Source: Choristoneura fumiferana (Eukaryota; Arthropoda; Insecta; Lepidoptera; Tortricidae). Taken from it: 64,000 bases of DNA. Below, piece by piece: positions 24,501 to 33,114 of the stretch. Numbering within the stretch: the first letter of the stretch is position 1; every line of letters begins with the position of its first letter. The notes below the pieces were generated by a model, which saw only the letters and a program-made list of their open reading frames with translations, had not been told where the DNA came from and ran no database searches. Position numbers and translations under genes: made by a program. The stretch spans positions 18,475,434-18,539,433 of the forward strand of contig NC_133476.1 in assembly GCF_025370935.1 (NCBI RefSeq), in the 5' to 3' direction.

Positions 24501-26863
24501 ATAAATATCATAATAGGCGTATATAGAGGGGGGGGGGGGTGGTCCGTGCACACCCCTGTATGGTCTAGTGCACACCCCATGATTTTGGGCTACCGATTCA
24601 AAATTTTATAATACCGATATCTTCACACAAAAATCCAGGCCAGCCCCCCCTCTAAAAGATAACCCTAGATACGCCAATGATAAATATAGATCGATGAGCA
24701 AGAAATATTAAATTTTGTATGACGTTTAAAATTTCGACTTAAATTTCATAATTTTAAATTTCGTCTATCAAAAAGCTATACCTACTAAGCCTATAAGCAC
24801 GAATCCAACCCATACCTACTAACATTTACGGGGTGTTAACTACCGGATGGAATTATTACCGGTGTCGGTTACCGGTATTCCGGAACAGTGTCGGGTTTCC
24901 CGCACGGTATACCGGTAGCGACGTCTCACACCCGCATAGTGCCTTATGACCCGAAAACTTACATGACGAAAGCGGAACTAATCTATTTAGTAACTAGTTA
25001 GTACTTCACTTGTCTAAGGGGCTGTTTCACCATCCATTGATTAGCGTTAACCGACGGTTAAATATGATGCCGTCTCCGTCTATTCAAACAAAACAAATAG
25101 AGACGGCATCACACCTAACCGCCAGTTAACACTAATCAATTGATGGTGAAACAGCACTCCTAATTTAGTCTTACCTCTGGGAAAACGCGTGTTTTCGAGA
25201 TTTAGCCCAAGCGAAGCTCGGTTGCCTGCGTCGGCGCTATTAGAGACTACCTATTAAGACTAAAGTAGCAAATAATAGTACACGAGCTCCTAATCAGATT
25301 AAGAAAGCTATAAAATTGATTATATATTAAGATAAGCCATAAGACTATTTATTAGTTATTTATTAGTCACTGTAATTTTGAAATATTCAACCCTCATAAT
25401 TTTGTAGAGTCATGTCAAGGGTAACTAATATTTTTTTTGTTTTAATATCTTCACTTCTATCTAAGAACACACCCAACGGGATACACAAACGAGGACAGAA
25501 TTTATCAAGATACCTACGCGTGCTCCAAAACGAGTTTGATAAAAATAAACCTATCATAAAAATCACAGTGTCAAGGCTTTCATACTAGATTTTGTTTTAT
25601 TCCGCGGCCACGCCCCCTTTAAAGCCAACCAGTGGCTAAGCTTCACTTCACAAGTTAAAACGTACCTAACTTAACCCAAATTAGTCACAAGCCTACGGCC
25701 TACAGTGCCAAAAGTGTCGCTACGCGTTCCTAATCTATGATCGGCTGCGAAACTAGAACGTGACTTTCTGCGTTAAGTTACGCTAGATACTGTCCTATGA
25801 GCCTAGCATCTTGCAGGAAGCGACCTATTGCAGTGAATAGAGGGCAATTGATAGAATTGGGTTGAAGACTTAGGCTTAGAGATATCGATTAGGAGTAAAA
25901 ATGATCTAGTTGTTGGGTTACGCCAGTGAAACGCAACAGAGCTTAGGTTTTTTGTTAATGTTTGTTCCGATGGCATTCATTCAGTTAAAATCAGACCTGC
26001 CTGAATGCTACAAAAATGCCTCGTGTTAACCGTGCTCGTGCTCGTGTTTTAAAACTGTAATATAGCTGTTTTAAAACTATAATATAGTCATGTTCTTAAA
26101 TAACGATTAAATTGGAGTTAAAACTTTTTTAACATTAATTAGGTACTGTTTCACAAGAGAGTAGATTTGTAACTAAAATAAAATGGTCGCAGCTCGTCTT
26201 CTGTGGCTTCGCAGACATAGGAAGGCATTTCGAAACTCGTGGAACCGGTGCATTAAACTTGTTTTAACCTTTGTCTCAAATTCAACCAGTGTTTTTAATG
26301 GTTCCATTAACAATTTTGAGCGCTTGATACCATTATAATATATCTTGGTTTGCCACAATTCATTGGAAAAGATAAAAGATTGTTTTTCCTTTCCTGCTTC
26401 TGTAGCGTTTTAATCGAAATTTTACTTAATTATTTATTTAAAATTATCAACCAAAATTACACCGCACGGTATAGATTTCAGCAATTCATAATATGAAAAT
26501 CAAATGGTTTCTACTTATTAAAATGGAAACAAACAAAAGATATATGTAACTAACATAAAATATTTCCTAACCACAGGCTTTAGAAAAGTACTAGGTACAT
26601 ACTTTAGTTTCTATTTTATGTATTTATTTATTATATAACCTTTATGTATCCCACTGATAAGCAAAGGCTTCTTCATCCACTTATCCTCTTATTCGGAGAT
26701 ATATTCGGCAACTCGCCATTCAGATCGTTTCGAAATAAAATATTTTATTTTTTATGTATAATAATATAAACGGGCTTACCTGTGGCGAAGCATTGTACGT
26801 AGCCCGTTGATGTTCAGCTGAAGTGGATATCAGAGGTTCATGCTCTTCATTACTGGCCGTCAT
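6415..26863 (-). CDS. w: white: ABCG half-transporter for eye pigment precursors (13 coding exons)
   Basis: Half-size ABC transporter (ABCG family) that, in insects, pairs with Scarlet or Brown-type partners in pigment-granule membranes to load ommochrome and pteridine precursors. The 13 exons listed separately join in phase to 683 residues plus stop; Drosophila White has 687. By my count Walker A GSSGAGKT is at residues 117-124, the signature ISGGEMKR at 226-233, Walker B LMFCDE at 246-251 and the switch His (TIHQPSSE) at 283. ABCG membrane segments follow from about residue 430, and the C-terminus ends in LLMRARRGK, close to the fly ending. The N-terminus carries RNYGAIGG, familiar from moth White. 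All splice sites are GT-AG and no frame break is seen. The start is the ATG at 26863. An alternative first exon is likely at 24157-24291. Possible poly(A) signals (AATAAA on the minus strand) lie near 5931 and 5700. Gene identity is near certain; function is inferred from the family. Confidence 0.96.
6817..7055 (+). repeat. Interspersed repeat, CAGACAGACAGA family, copy 2
   Basis: Ends AAACTTATAACACCCCTTTT and TTGCGTCGGGGGTTAAAA. Sits in the last intron of white, about 300 bp from exon 13. Confidence 0.75.
7488..7659 (-). CDS. w: white coding exon 12 (residues 593-650)
   Basis: Encodes SVPPYLGWISYLSWFRYGNE and the cysteine-bearing extracellular loop ACTRENFTCPASGQV. Donor GTTAGT. Confidence 0.95.
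8137..8242 (-). CDS. w: white coding exon 11 (residues 558-593)
   Basis: Encodes GYLISCASSSVSMAAS, then PIIIPFMLFGGFFLNS. Enters in phase 1 and leaves in phase 2; both joins keep the frame. Confidence 0.94.
8955..9106. repeat. Perfect 54-bp inverted repeat (foldback element)
   Basis: Arms 8955-9008 and 9053-9106 are exact reverse complements around a 44-bp centre. Arm begins TTAAATATAATGACCCGG. In white intron 11-10. Confidence 0.95.
9705..9801. repeat. Foldback MITE, GGGCTACTACGAA family, truncated copy 2
   Basis: Starts GGGCTACTACGAAACTTC and stops after GGACGGCAAGATAC, where the 397-bp tandem duplication begins; the right terminal repeat is lost. Confidence 0.7.
9804..10582. repeat. Direct duplication, unit about 397 bp
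   Basis: 9804-10185 and 10201-10582 are nearly identical, both starting TGAGTTTCTAGAAAAACAAA and ending around AAAGGAATTCTTTTTTAC. Confidence 0.95.
10586..10632. repeat. (GTAT)n microsatellite
   Basis: Repeats of TATG/GTAT with a few changes, at the 3' edge of the duplication. Confidence 0.85.
10927..11159. repeat. Long palindrome with about 100-bp arms
   Basis: Left arm 10927-11028 (AAAAACCCGACTGCCTTAAA ... GGGACCCATT) and right arm 11059-11159 are near-perfect reverse complements with a 30-bp centre. Ends carry the ACCCGACTGCC motif also seen at 10577. Confidence 0.92.
11375..11640 (-). repeat. tRNA-derived SINE, second family
   Basis: The minus strand has GGTTAGAGAACCTGGC and CCCGGGTTCGATTCCCGG (B box). 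The body ATTAAACATCCAAGACC and GGCACCAATTGACCTAG also occurs at 22668-22815. The acceptor ends do not pair, so not a tRNA gene. Confidence 0.75.
11895..12080 (-). repeat. tRNA-derived SINE, third family, copy 1
   Basis: The minus strand reads GGTGGTGTAGGGGTTATAGC (A box) and ACCTGGGTTCGATTCCCAG (B box). Tail side has ATAAAAAATACAAAAAGAC. Also at 30795, 48370 and 58000. Confidence 0.8.
12349..12577 (-). CDS. w: white coding exon 10 (residues 482-558)
   Basis: Encodes VFCSELPIFIREHHNGMYRA and two hydrophobic spans, ending NVATSF plus one base. The family reads REARSRLY or similar at REHHNGMY. Confidence 0.95.
13463..13594 (-). CDS. w: white coding exon 9 (residues 438-481)
   Basis: Membrane segments: MVSILIGVIFFGQHL, then GVMNINGAIFMFLTNMTFQN. 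Phase 0 at both ends; donor GTGAGT. Confidence 0.95.
14485..14658 (-). CDS. w: white coding exon 8 (residues 380-437)
   Basis: Encodes SWWAQFRAVLWRSWLSVTKE and the start of the first membrane segment, ending FLQTI before GTGAGT. Phase 0 at both ends. Confidence 0.95.
15159..15339 (-). CDS. w: white coding exon 7 (residues 319-379)
   Basis: Linker between the ATPase and membrane domains: ANYNPADHFIQILAGVPGRE, as in other White proteins. The first base completes a Glu codon; ends in phase 0. Confidence 0.95.
15396..15660. repeat. Two adjoining foldback elements
   Basis: The first has GATGATACTGCAATGT / ACATTGCAGTATCATC ends (15409-15543). The second has CTGAGCGGCAAAAAATCT and a GCCGCTGAGCATATT end, and recurs at 45095-45190. 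Confidence 0.75.
15755..16405. repeat. Interspersed repeat with GGGTTCCGTA inverted ends
   Basis: Begins AATAGGGTTCCGTAGCC and ends GGGTACGGAACCCTAAAA, with a GGACGGACAGACAGA run inside. Related ends occur at 13855-13900 and 57220-57300. Confidence 0.75.
16557..16714 (-). CDS. w: white coding exon 6 (residues 267-319), H-loop
   Basis: Encodes VLKGLAQKGKTVVCTIHQP with the switch histidine, then LLIMADGRVAFLGSP. Ends in phase 2 before GTAAGT. Confidence 0.96.
17106..17285 (-). CDS. w: white coding exon 5 (residues 207-266), signature and Walker B
   Basis: Sixty codons with IGIPGRLKGISGGEMKRL (ABC signature) and LMFCDEPTSGLDSF (Walker B and D-loop). Phase 0 at both ends. Confidence 0.97.
17512..17815 (+). 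mobile_element. Retroelement 3' fragment, copy 1
   Basis: GGTGGTAGGACCTTGTGCAA to CACTTGCTCGTTTGCCATCC and an A-rich tail. The same segment lies inverted at 21661-21945. Confidence 0.75.
18619..18857. repeat. Foldback MITE, about 60-bp arms
   Basis: ACGGTGATTTTTAATCGG / CCGATTAAAAATCACCGT, with GCGATAAGGACGGTCATA / TATGACCGTCTTTATCGC inside. Confidence 0.9.
18951..19084. repeat. Foldback MITE, GGGCTACTACGAA family, copy 3
   Basis: Complete, with inverted ends CCCTGCAGGGCTACTACG / CGTAGTAGCCCTGCAGGG and AACTCGAAGTTCGTGTC / GATACGAACATCGAGTTT inside. Confidence 0.85.
19489..19560 (-). CDS. w: white coding exon 4 (residues 183-206)
   Basis: A short 24-codon exon, ALVRMDRHIPYAQRM...VIQE, matching the fly stretch after EHLIFQ. 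Phase 0 at both ends; donor GTAAGT. Confidence 0.94.
19705..19915 (+). repeat. tRNA-derived SINE, 5'-truncated copy
   Basis: Carries ATTACCACGAGCTTTACG, GAAAACATCGTGAGGAAA and the tail GGAGGCCTGTGCCCAGCA through GGCTGGGATGATG. Lies in white intron 3. Confidence 0.8.
21235..21348. repeat. Short MITE, ACAGTCACCTGCA family
   Basis: Contains ACAGTCACCTGCACCAATAT, AAAGCGTGCATATCTGATAC and CCACGCTCCACTGTGGCAG. Same family at 56503-56640. Confidence 0.7.
21399..21637 (-). CDS. w: white coding exon 3 (residues 103-182), Walker A
   Basis: Encodes AYPGELLAIMGSSGAGKTT and the Q-loop area YVQQQDLFIGTLTVREHL, ending VFQ before GTGAGA. Only 23 bp of intron separate its acceptor from the poly-A tail of an inserted retroelement (see findings). 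Confidence 0.97.
21661..21945 (-). mobile_element. Retroelement 3' fragment, copy 2, against white exon 3
   Basis: Tail at 21661 (TTTTTTTT on the plus strand), then CTGGATGGCAAAGAGCAAGT and ending at GGTCCTACCACC. Inserted in white intron 2 in the same direction as the gene. Confidence 0.8.
22369..22591 (-). CDS. w: white coding exon 2 (residues 29-103)
   Basis: Encodes TSPTQTPRVSGGEVTL... and the RNYGAIGG motif, then the pre-nucleotide-binding region with TYTWADIN. Acceptor CCCCCAG, donor GGTAAGC, ends in phase 1 (the Val103 codon is split). Confidence 0.95.
22668..22815 (-). repeat. tRNA-derived SINE, second family, truncated copy
   Basis: ATCATGGGACAATTGATACC and AATACATATTAAACATCATT match 11375-11520; the tRNA-like head is missing. 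Confidence 0.65.
23336..23495. repeat. Interspersed repeat, GACAATAGAGAGCG family, copy 1
   Basis: TTCTCGGGAAAATAGTGGTT and GACAATAGAGAGCGTTGCT; a relative lies at 63190-63345. Confidence 0.6.
24157..24291 (-). CDS. w: Probable alternative first coding exon of white (45 codons)
   Basis: In the first intron of white an open stretch starts with ATG (MISFVLDIFWLLVSYVRL...), runs 45 codons and ends ...DNAEQ before a GTAATT donor in phase 0, the same phase as exon 1. It can therefore splice to exon 2 without a shift and would give a 700-residue protein. It is GC-richer than its flanks. It has a hydrophobic start and a QPLLAD stretch that resembles the EPLIST of exon 1. No transcript data were seen; it could be chance coding. 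Confidence 0.5.
24528..24540. repeat. Poly-G tract
   Basis: A run of about 12-13 G residues beside a region with C-rich pieces; length may be unreliable in an assembly. Confidence 0.8.
25016..25160. repeat. Palindromic MITE, GGGGCTGTTTCACC family, copy 1
   Basis: GGGGCTGTTTCACCATCCAT and ATTGATGGTGAAACAGC ends; AGAGACGGCATCACACC inside. Copies at 37540 and 41455. Confidence 0.9.
26780..26863 (-). CDS. w: white coding exon 1 (residues 1-28)
   Basis: Starts MTASNEEHEPLIS and ends ...NASPQ before GTAAG, phase 0. Hydrophilic cytosolic N-terminus. The acidic-plus-PLI motif resembles a sorting signal, but that is only a suggestion. Confidence 0.88.
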
Positions 26864-29609
26864 TTTCTCTTATTTGAAAACAATTTAAATAAATTTAATT
26901 CAGTCTGAATACACCGCTCCAATGTGAAATGTTTATCTTGTTATCACAGAACTTCACGTCAACATAGGGATGGCACAATTTCTAGTTTTGGCGGCAAATA
27001 GAAGCGAGCGCGCTCGAGCGACGACGCCTCCAAATGATCGCGGCGATTGCCCAATCGCGACTTACCTCCGAGTGGCCGAGTTGGTGTACCTACTCTAGGC
27101 AAATATTTCCCTCTATTTGTATCCAGTCTACAATTATAATGCAGTTACTTGTGACAGCGCGATAAGGCTGCCTAAAACATTAACACGCAATCGTGTCATA
27201 ATAGGTAGGTAGCTGGTAAAAAAATCCGAATGAAACACGGTCAGTCTCATATATAAATGTTTATTCAAGAAAAATCATATTTGAGATAGCAAATAATTAT
27301 TCGGTACATTATTTAAACAATATTTTAATGAATATCTATTATTTTTTTTCTTCGTTACTCGTATGATTATAAATGACACATGACAAAGGAACTATTGTAT
27401 GTAGACTTGAGATGTATGAACCTTAATAATAAGCTTTAGCAATATGGCTAACGTACTCCTCTTTATATTGTAAACTTACATGCTAGGTAATTCACAATGA
27501 CATTGCGTTAACATACATTTTCATTCATTTATAATATTATTTGGTGAATTACTTCTTACTATGAATAACCCTTGGGATAACGTTCCCGTTTCGACCCATT
27601 ATTTTGTAGTGTGTCTATTAATAACCTTATACGTCTGAAAATGCGAAGAAACGAGGAAGGCTTATCATAAGAACAGAACAGCAATATCCTTTTAGTCTCA
27701 AATGAATTTAAACCCTGTATATTGTAGGTAGTACTAATATATTAATTCTGTATTTTATATCTGAACGAGTCGGAACTATTTGTTTCTACGGTGCCTCCCC
27801 CGCGCCGTCGCATTTAGTGTTAATATACCATAAGATTCAAACAAACGATCTCGACCATGCTTAATCATAATTATAAATAAAATAACGGTATTATTTACAT
27901 TGCAAAACGAAATTCCTGTCTATGTTAAAGTATTTAATGTATAAAACTATAGGTAATAACGTTTGAGATATTTAGCACTACATAGGAAGCATTTCGGGTT
28001 ACATTTTTAGTCTATGAGTCAGTTTTATACCTACATGGCTTTATATTCAGCGATGAATACATGTTCGACGACACTGCACTGTCTAAGCTACGGTTATTAC
28101 AATGACCGCTAAAATTATCAACCAATAATCTCAAAACGTGCAAGTCTTAAGTATTTTAAATATTATAATATAAATTCATGGAATTATTGATTAGGCAATG
28201 TACTGTAAACGAGCGTCCCGCTTATCCAAAAGGCTCCGTAAACTTCATTAGTCAAAAAAAACGTTCGTTTTATGTCCACTTTTGCATTCACAAAAACAGG
28301 CTAGTTTTAACTAAAGAGGTTTAAAACTTTCATGAATAAGGGGTGTAACTGTGCGTTAATACCATAGATTGTTCTCTAACGTCCAGTTTTCTGTGCATTT
28401 AGTACGGGCAAGCGGAGACTTATGTTAAGGAACCGACCCTACATGATTATCATTGCTTAGTGTCTACTTCTGGCGAGTTGGCTAGCTATAATTGAAGGTT
28501 TCGTTCCCTCAATAAATATATCATAGCTTACGGTGGCTGCGTCGAGTCATAAACTTGTTACAAAATATAGGATTATTGCTCATAATGTCTGCTTCGGAAG
28601 GTAATTACGAGTATATAATATGTTCGGAAGTACTGACTCGAGTTGCTCCTATTCTACGTTAGTTACCATAAAAATAACACGTAACCAACCCTCGGTAACA
28701 AATACTTGTGATTCATGTGTTTCGCTAAATACGTTATTAATGAAATATATTAAAGAATATTCTCTTTAGCCTTATTCACTCGTAACAAATATTATAATAC
28801 GCTATCCTATATTTTTGAATACGTATTCAGCTACTCTTGACAAGTAAAACTGTGATGCTTCGGAGTTCAAATACTTGATATTATTATGCATATTTGAAAA
28901 TCTAACATTATACTAAATAGTAAAACATAATTCATTTAAGACACCACTCAGAAATAGCCTAGTGACAAGTTTAGAATTGAATAATATATTTAATACTTTA
29001 ATAGCATATTCAAATATTCATATAGTTACATTTATATCTAAGGCAGTCCGTCTCAGACTATTGCAAATGGATTTTATTGGAATACGTACGACGCTGACTA
29101 AACACTGGATGCGTTTTGCAACAAACTGAAAACCTACTTCTTTTTTAGAACTCCGTACCTCAGTCGACAAAAACAGAACCCATGTGGCACTTGGATGTCC
29201 GTTTGTCTGTCTGTCCGTTTGTTAAGACTTTTTCCTCAGGAATGCGTGCATGTACCTATATATCAAGCTGAAATTAATATCAAATACTCAGGTCTGCTTT
29301 CCAAGTTAACGCAATCAATTTTATACAGTCATTAATAAAATAATGTGTTTCCATGCCGCATGCAGGGTATCAAAACCTTTAAGGTACTTCCAGTTGTCCT
29401 AGAAACTTGAATTTTGGTATTAAATTTGCTCCTATAGCACAAACAGTAAGAAAAATCTAAAAATATTATTTTTTCGTCTGTCTGTCAGTCAGGAACCAAT
29501 CTTAAATCGCCCCACACTGCGTACAATTTGCTTAAAAGCCAGGCTCTGCTAATGTTGGATATTCATAGATTACCTACAAATTTGTAGGGAACCCGCGTTG
29601 CGCAAGTCC

Positions 29610-29862
29610 GCTTTTAACCCCCGACGCAAAAAGAGGGGTTTTATAAGTTGACCGCTGTGTCTGTGTGTCTATCTGTGGCACCGTAGCTCTTAAACGGGTG
29701 GACCGATTTGAATGCGGTTTTTTTATTTGAAAGCAGGTTTTCTAGCGATGGTTCATAGACATATTTCATCAAAATCGGTTTAGCCGTTTTTGAGATATTG
29801 AACTTTGAAGTGACAAAGTCGGGGTATTTCAAACTTTTTCTTGGTTAGGTTATTTAATTTGA
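29610..29862 (-). repeat. Interspersed repeat, CAGACAGACAGA family, copy 3
   Basis: Reverse orientation, TTTTAACCCCCGACGCAAAA to AACTTTTTCTTGGTTAGG. Confidence 0.75.
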
Positions 29863-30134
29863 AGTAAGTTAATGAGTTGACCGAACCGCATCCAGTGTAG
29901 TCTCTCAGTGCTGTTTCGGCGTTAGGAGCAACATCTTATACTAGTAATATTTCTAAGTGGATGCGCTCAGACTATTGTTAGGCAATGAATGGCAGTAAAT
30001 ACAATGGACTACTACACTATGGTAGATACTTTGAGCTTAAACGATACAACCGACATAAACAAAATCCTGCAGCTGGTGACTAAATACGCCCGATTAAAGC
30101 AGCGAGTCTTATAGAGCAAGGCTGGACAAACCCA

Positions 30135-30259
30135 GGGGCTACTACGAAATTCTAAAATCGAAGTTCGTATCGTACCGTCCCTCTCACTCTCGTATTAAAT
30201 AATATAAGCGTCAGCGGGACGGCAAGATACGAAGTTCGAATTTTGCACTTCGTCGGGCC
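30135..30259. repeat. Foldback MITE, GGGCTACTACGAA family, copy 4
   Basis: Begins GGGGCTACTACGAAATTC and ends CACTTCGTCGGGCC. Centre CTCTCGTATTAAATAATA, as in copies 1 and 2. Confidence 0.8.
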
Positions 30260-30404
30260 AGGGCTACAAGTTGGCCCGCCAAAGCTTTTTTTGCCCACTA
30301 ACGCGTTGCTCCGCCAGCCTTTCTTCTTTGTGTATAATTTTAGTAGTTAAGTACAGTCAACTCCAAATAAAAAAAAATGCACAATACCTTAATTTTAAGT
30401 ATAT

Positions 30405-31045
30405 ACAGTGTGTTAAGTATATACAGTCAGGCTTTTTAAAGGGAGGTTAAAGTAACGTATTTCTGTAAGTTAACAATACAATACAATTACTCTTTATTGT
30501 ACACCAGAAATAGTGAGCGATACAGAAAACAGGTACACAGAGAAAATAACCATGACACCAATACCAACCATGACATTAATTTAATTATAAAACTAAAATT
30601 CAGTCTTTGTTATCTTTCAAATAAAATTATAATGCCAGCAATGTACAGCAAAGTAAATTAACAAGTAAATGTAAATGACAGCCGACATATACTTTGATTA
30701 TTACTTGTCAATTTACTTTGGTGTACATCGCTGGCAATTATAATTTTGTTAGCAAGTTAACAAAGTCTGAATTTTAAATTGAAAATACAAACTGAAATAT
30801 AGATGCACAGAAAAACCAGAAAAATAAGACCAGCACTGGGAATCGAACCCAGGTCCTCGGTATTCCCGTATGACCGTAAAAGTAAAAATTTGGAATTGAA
30901 ATAAAAAATACAAAAAGATTCCAAAAAACCAATCTTAGTCTGAATTTTAGTTTATTAATTAAATTAATTTCATGGTTAAGTTACAGAAATACGTTACTTT
31001 AACCTCCTTTAAAAAAAGCCTGGCTGCCGGTAACACACTGTATGA
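30405..31045. repeat. Composite element with inverted ends and nested repeats
   Basis: Ends ACAGTGTGTTAAG / ACACACTGTAT and AAAGTAACGTATTTCTGTAA / TTACAGAAATACGTTACTTT. A second foldback (CAGCAATGTACAGCAAAGTA / TACTTTGGTGTACATCGCTG) and a broken SINE sit inside. Confidence 0.85.
30795..30935 (-). repeat. tRNA-derived SINE, third family, copy 2 (broken)
   Basis: AGCACTGGGAATCGAACCCA and AAATACAAAAAGATTCCAAA remain; the A-box part is lost. Nested in the element at 30405-31045. Confidence 0.7.
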
Positions 31046-32140
31046 CTCGTGTATATGTTGTGGACCAAGTGATAAATCGTTCATTTTTCATAATACATAA
31101 TGTCTAACACATATTGGACAGAGTAACAAAAATATGTGCTTCATTACTATTATTTATATTTTTGACATAAAATTCCTTCGTTTTATAGATGCATTTACCT
31201 ACATAATAAAAAATATCTATCAAAATCTTTAAAATATCGTCACTACTTTGAAAAAATCTCGTATCTAAAATCAATATGTCAACAAAATTGAACCTTGATG
31301 TAATGTCTATAAAGTTCACTCAGAAAAATTATCTATTTTGAGTTACGAGTTTTTTTTAAAGTAGTGACGATATGTTATATTTAATGGTTGAATTCAATTA
31401 TTGTTTGGCCGCAGTTGAACCTAACACGCTCCTCCTCGCTGCGTTCGTCGTCGCACCTAACTTTCCCATTGATTGAATCAGACTTCAGTTGCCCAAAAAA
31501 AACCAGTTGTGGTCAAATTGCCCAACGATCATGTAGCAATATGCATAATGACCGGACAATGTGACAAATTATGAAGTTTAGATAATAATTATCACTTGGC
31601 CCGATACAGCTTGTCATTATTCATAATGCCCTTATTAATCACTTGATCCATAACATATGTACATATTTTTGTAACTTTGGCCGTATCAAATCAATATCTA
31701 TGTAGTTGACTACCTCTTACAGTAGCGGCCCGGCGACGCCTCAAATTTAAAAAAAAATGACCATCTATAAAATGGCCAGCCTTGTTAGAGATACTCATAG
31801 AATGCGAACTTTACTATGTTGCCTAGTTACTTAGTACCGTAAGCTTAGGTGATACGAAACCACAACCGCAGTATTCATGTTACAAACATTCCTGCACAGG
31901 CCAGACTGTATCTATAGCGTCTTGCAAACTACATAACAACTGTATCAAGTAATATTTCATTATAAAACTCATTGCAAATTAAGTTCATAAATTGAGTGCA
32001 ATCATTCAATAACAATACAAAATTTGAAACTGTAAAATTGAGGTATTCATTTGAACACCTTTAAATTTTAATATTATATATTTTTTTTATTTTTTATGTT
32101 GAACGAAATGTCTGATACGTCACGCTATACTTTAAAGTAT

Positions 32141-32358
32141 AAGGCTGCGTATCCACCAGAGATATGAGAGGATGGCTTGCGAGGAATGTGTTTGTCATGA
32201 GCCAATAGAAATGCTTCATTTACCTATCCTAGCTCCGCTCAGCTGTTTCCAACAGAGCAGTGCTGTGCGAGGATAGCTAAATGAAGCGTTTCTATTGGTT
32301 TATGACAAACATTGCTAGTAACACATCCCCGCACATCTCTGGTGGATACACAGCCTTA
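32141..32358. repeat. Foldback MITE, 218 bp
   Basis: AAGGCTGCGTATCCACCAGA and TCTGGTGGATACACAGCCTT ends. AGCCAATAGAAATGCTTCAT / ATGAAGCGTTTCTATTGG inside. Confidence 0.9.
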
Positions 32359-32982
32359 GGGCGGTAAAGTAATTATTTCCACCCTGCTTATCAATAAATA
32401 TGCATGCATACTAACCCTACAAAAACGCTGATTGATATGTTATCATGTATTTGAGGTAAATTTGTATGTGTCTGTCTTTTGTTTTCAGTGAATATAATTA
32501 CAATTTAAATAATTGAATCATGATTTCATATTATCGTTTTCAAACTTTCTGTCGCTGGCAAACAAGACTTGATCATAAATTTAGTGCATAATTCAGATAG
32601 ATAACGCGTCAATGATTTTAGAATATTCCATCATTGCATACCTACTCATTCAGCTAAAACATATAGGTATTAATAAAAAAAAGATCTAAAACACGCTATC
32701 CAATTAAATTTTAATTGCTATATAATTGCCAAACGTGATGCTTTAACACGAATCAAGCAATAAAGACGTAAAATAGTTGAGGCTCATTTAAACGTGTCAT
32801 TAACAATAGTTTAGCTAAGTGTTTTATAACTTAAACCCTTAAAGTACATCGGTAAGGCATATTCGTATCAGTAATCGACATTATTGAATAAACTAAGGCG
32901 TCCCATTCAGTGCTAAATTTCATTATTTTAGTGTTCTAAGTTGAGCTATCTGGTTAAAACAGCCAGGTGCAATATCTAATCA

Positions 32983-33114
32983 GCAGGGCTACTACGAAAC
33001 TCGAAACTCGAAGTTCGTGTCGTGCGGTCCCTCTGACACTTATACTATTTAATACGAGAGCGAGAGGGACGGTAAGATACGAACTTCGAGTTTCGAGTTA
33101 CATAGTAGCCCAGC
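32983..33114. repeat. Foldback MITE, GGGCTACTACGAA family, copy 5
   Basis: Complete, GCAGGGCTACTACGAAAC to GTTACATAGTAGCCCAGC; closest to the copy at 18951. Confidence 0.85.
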
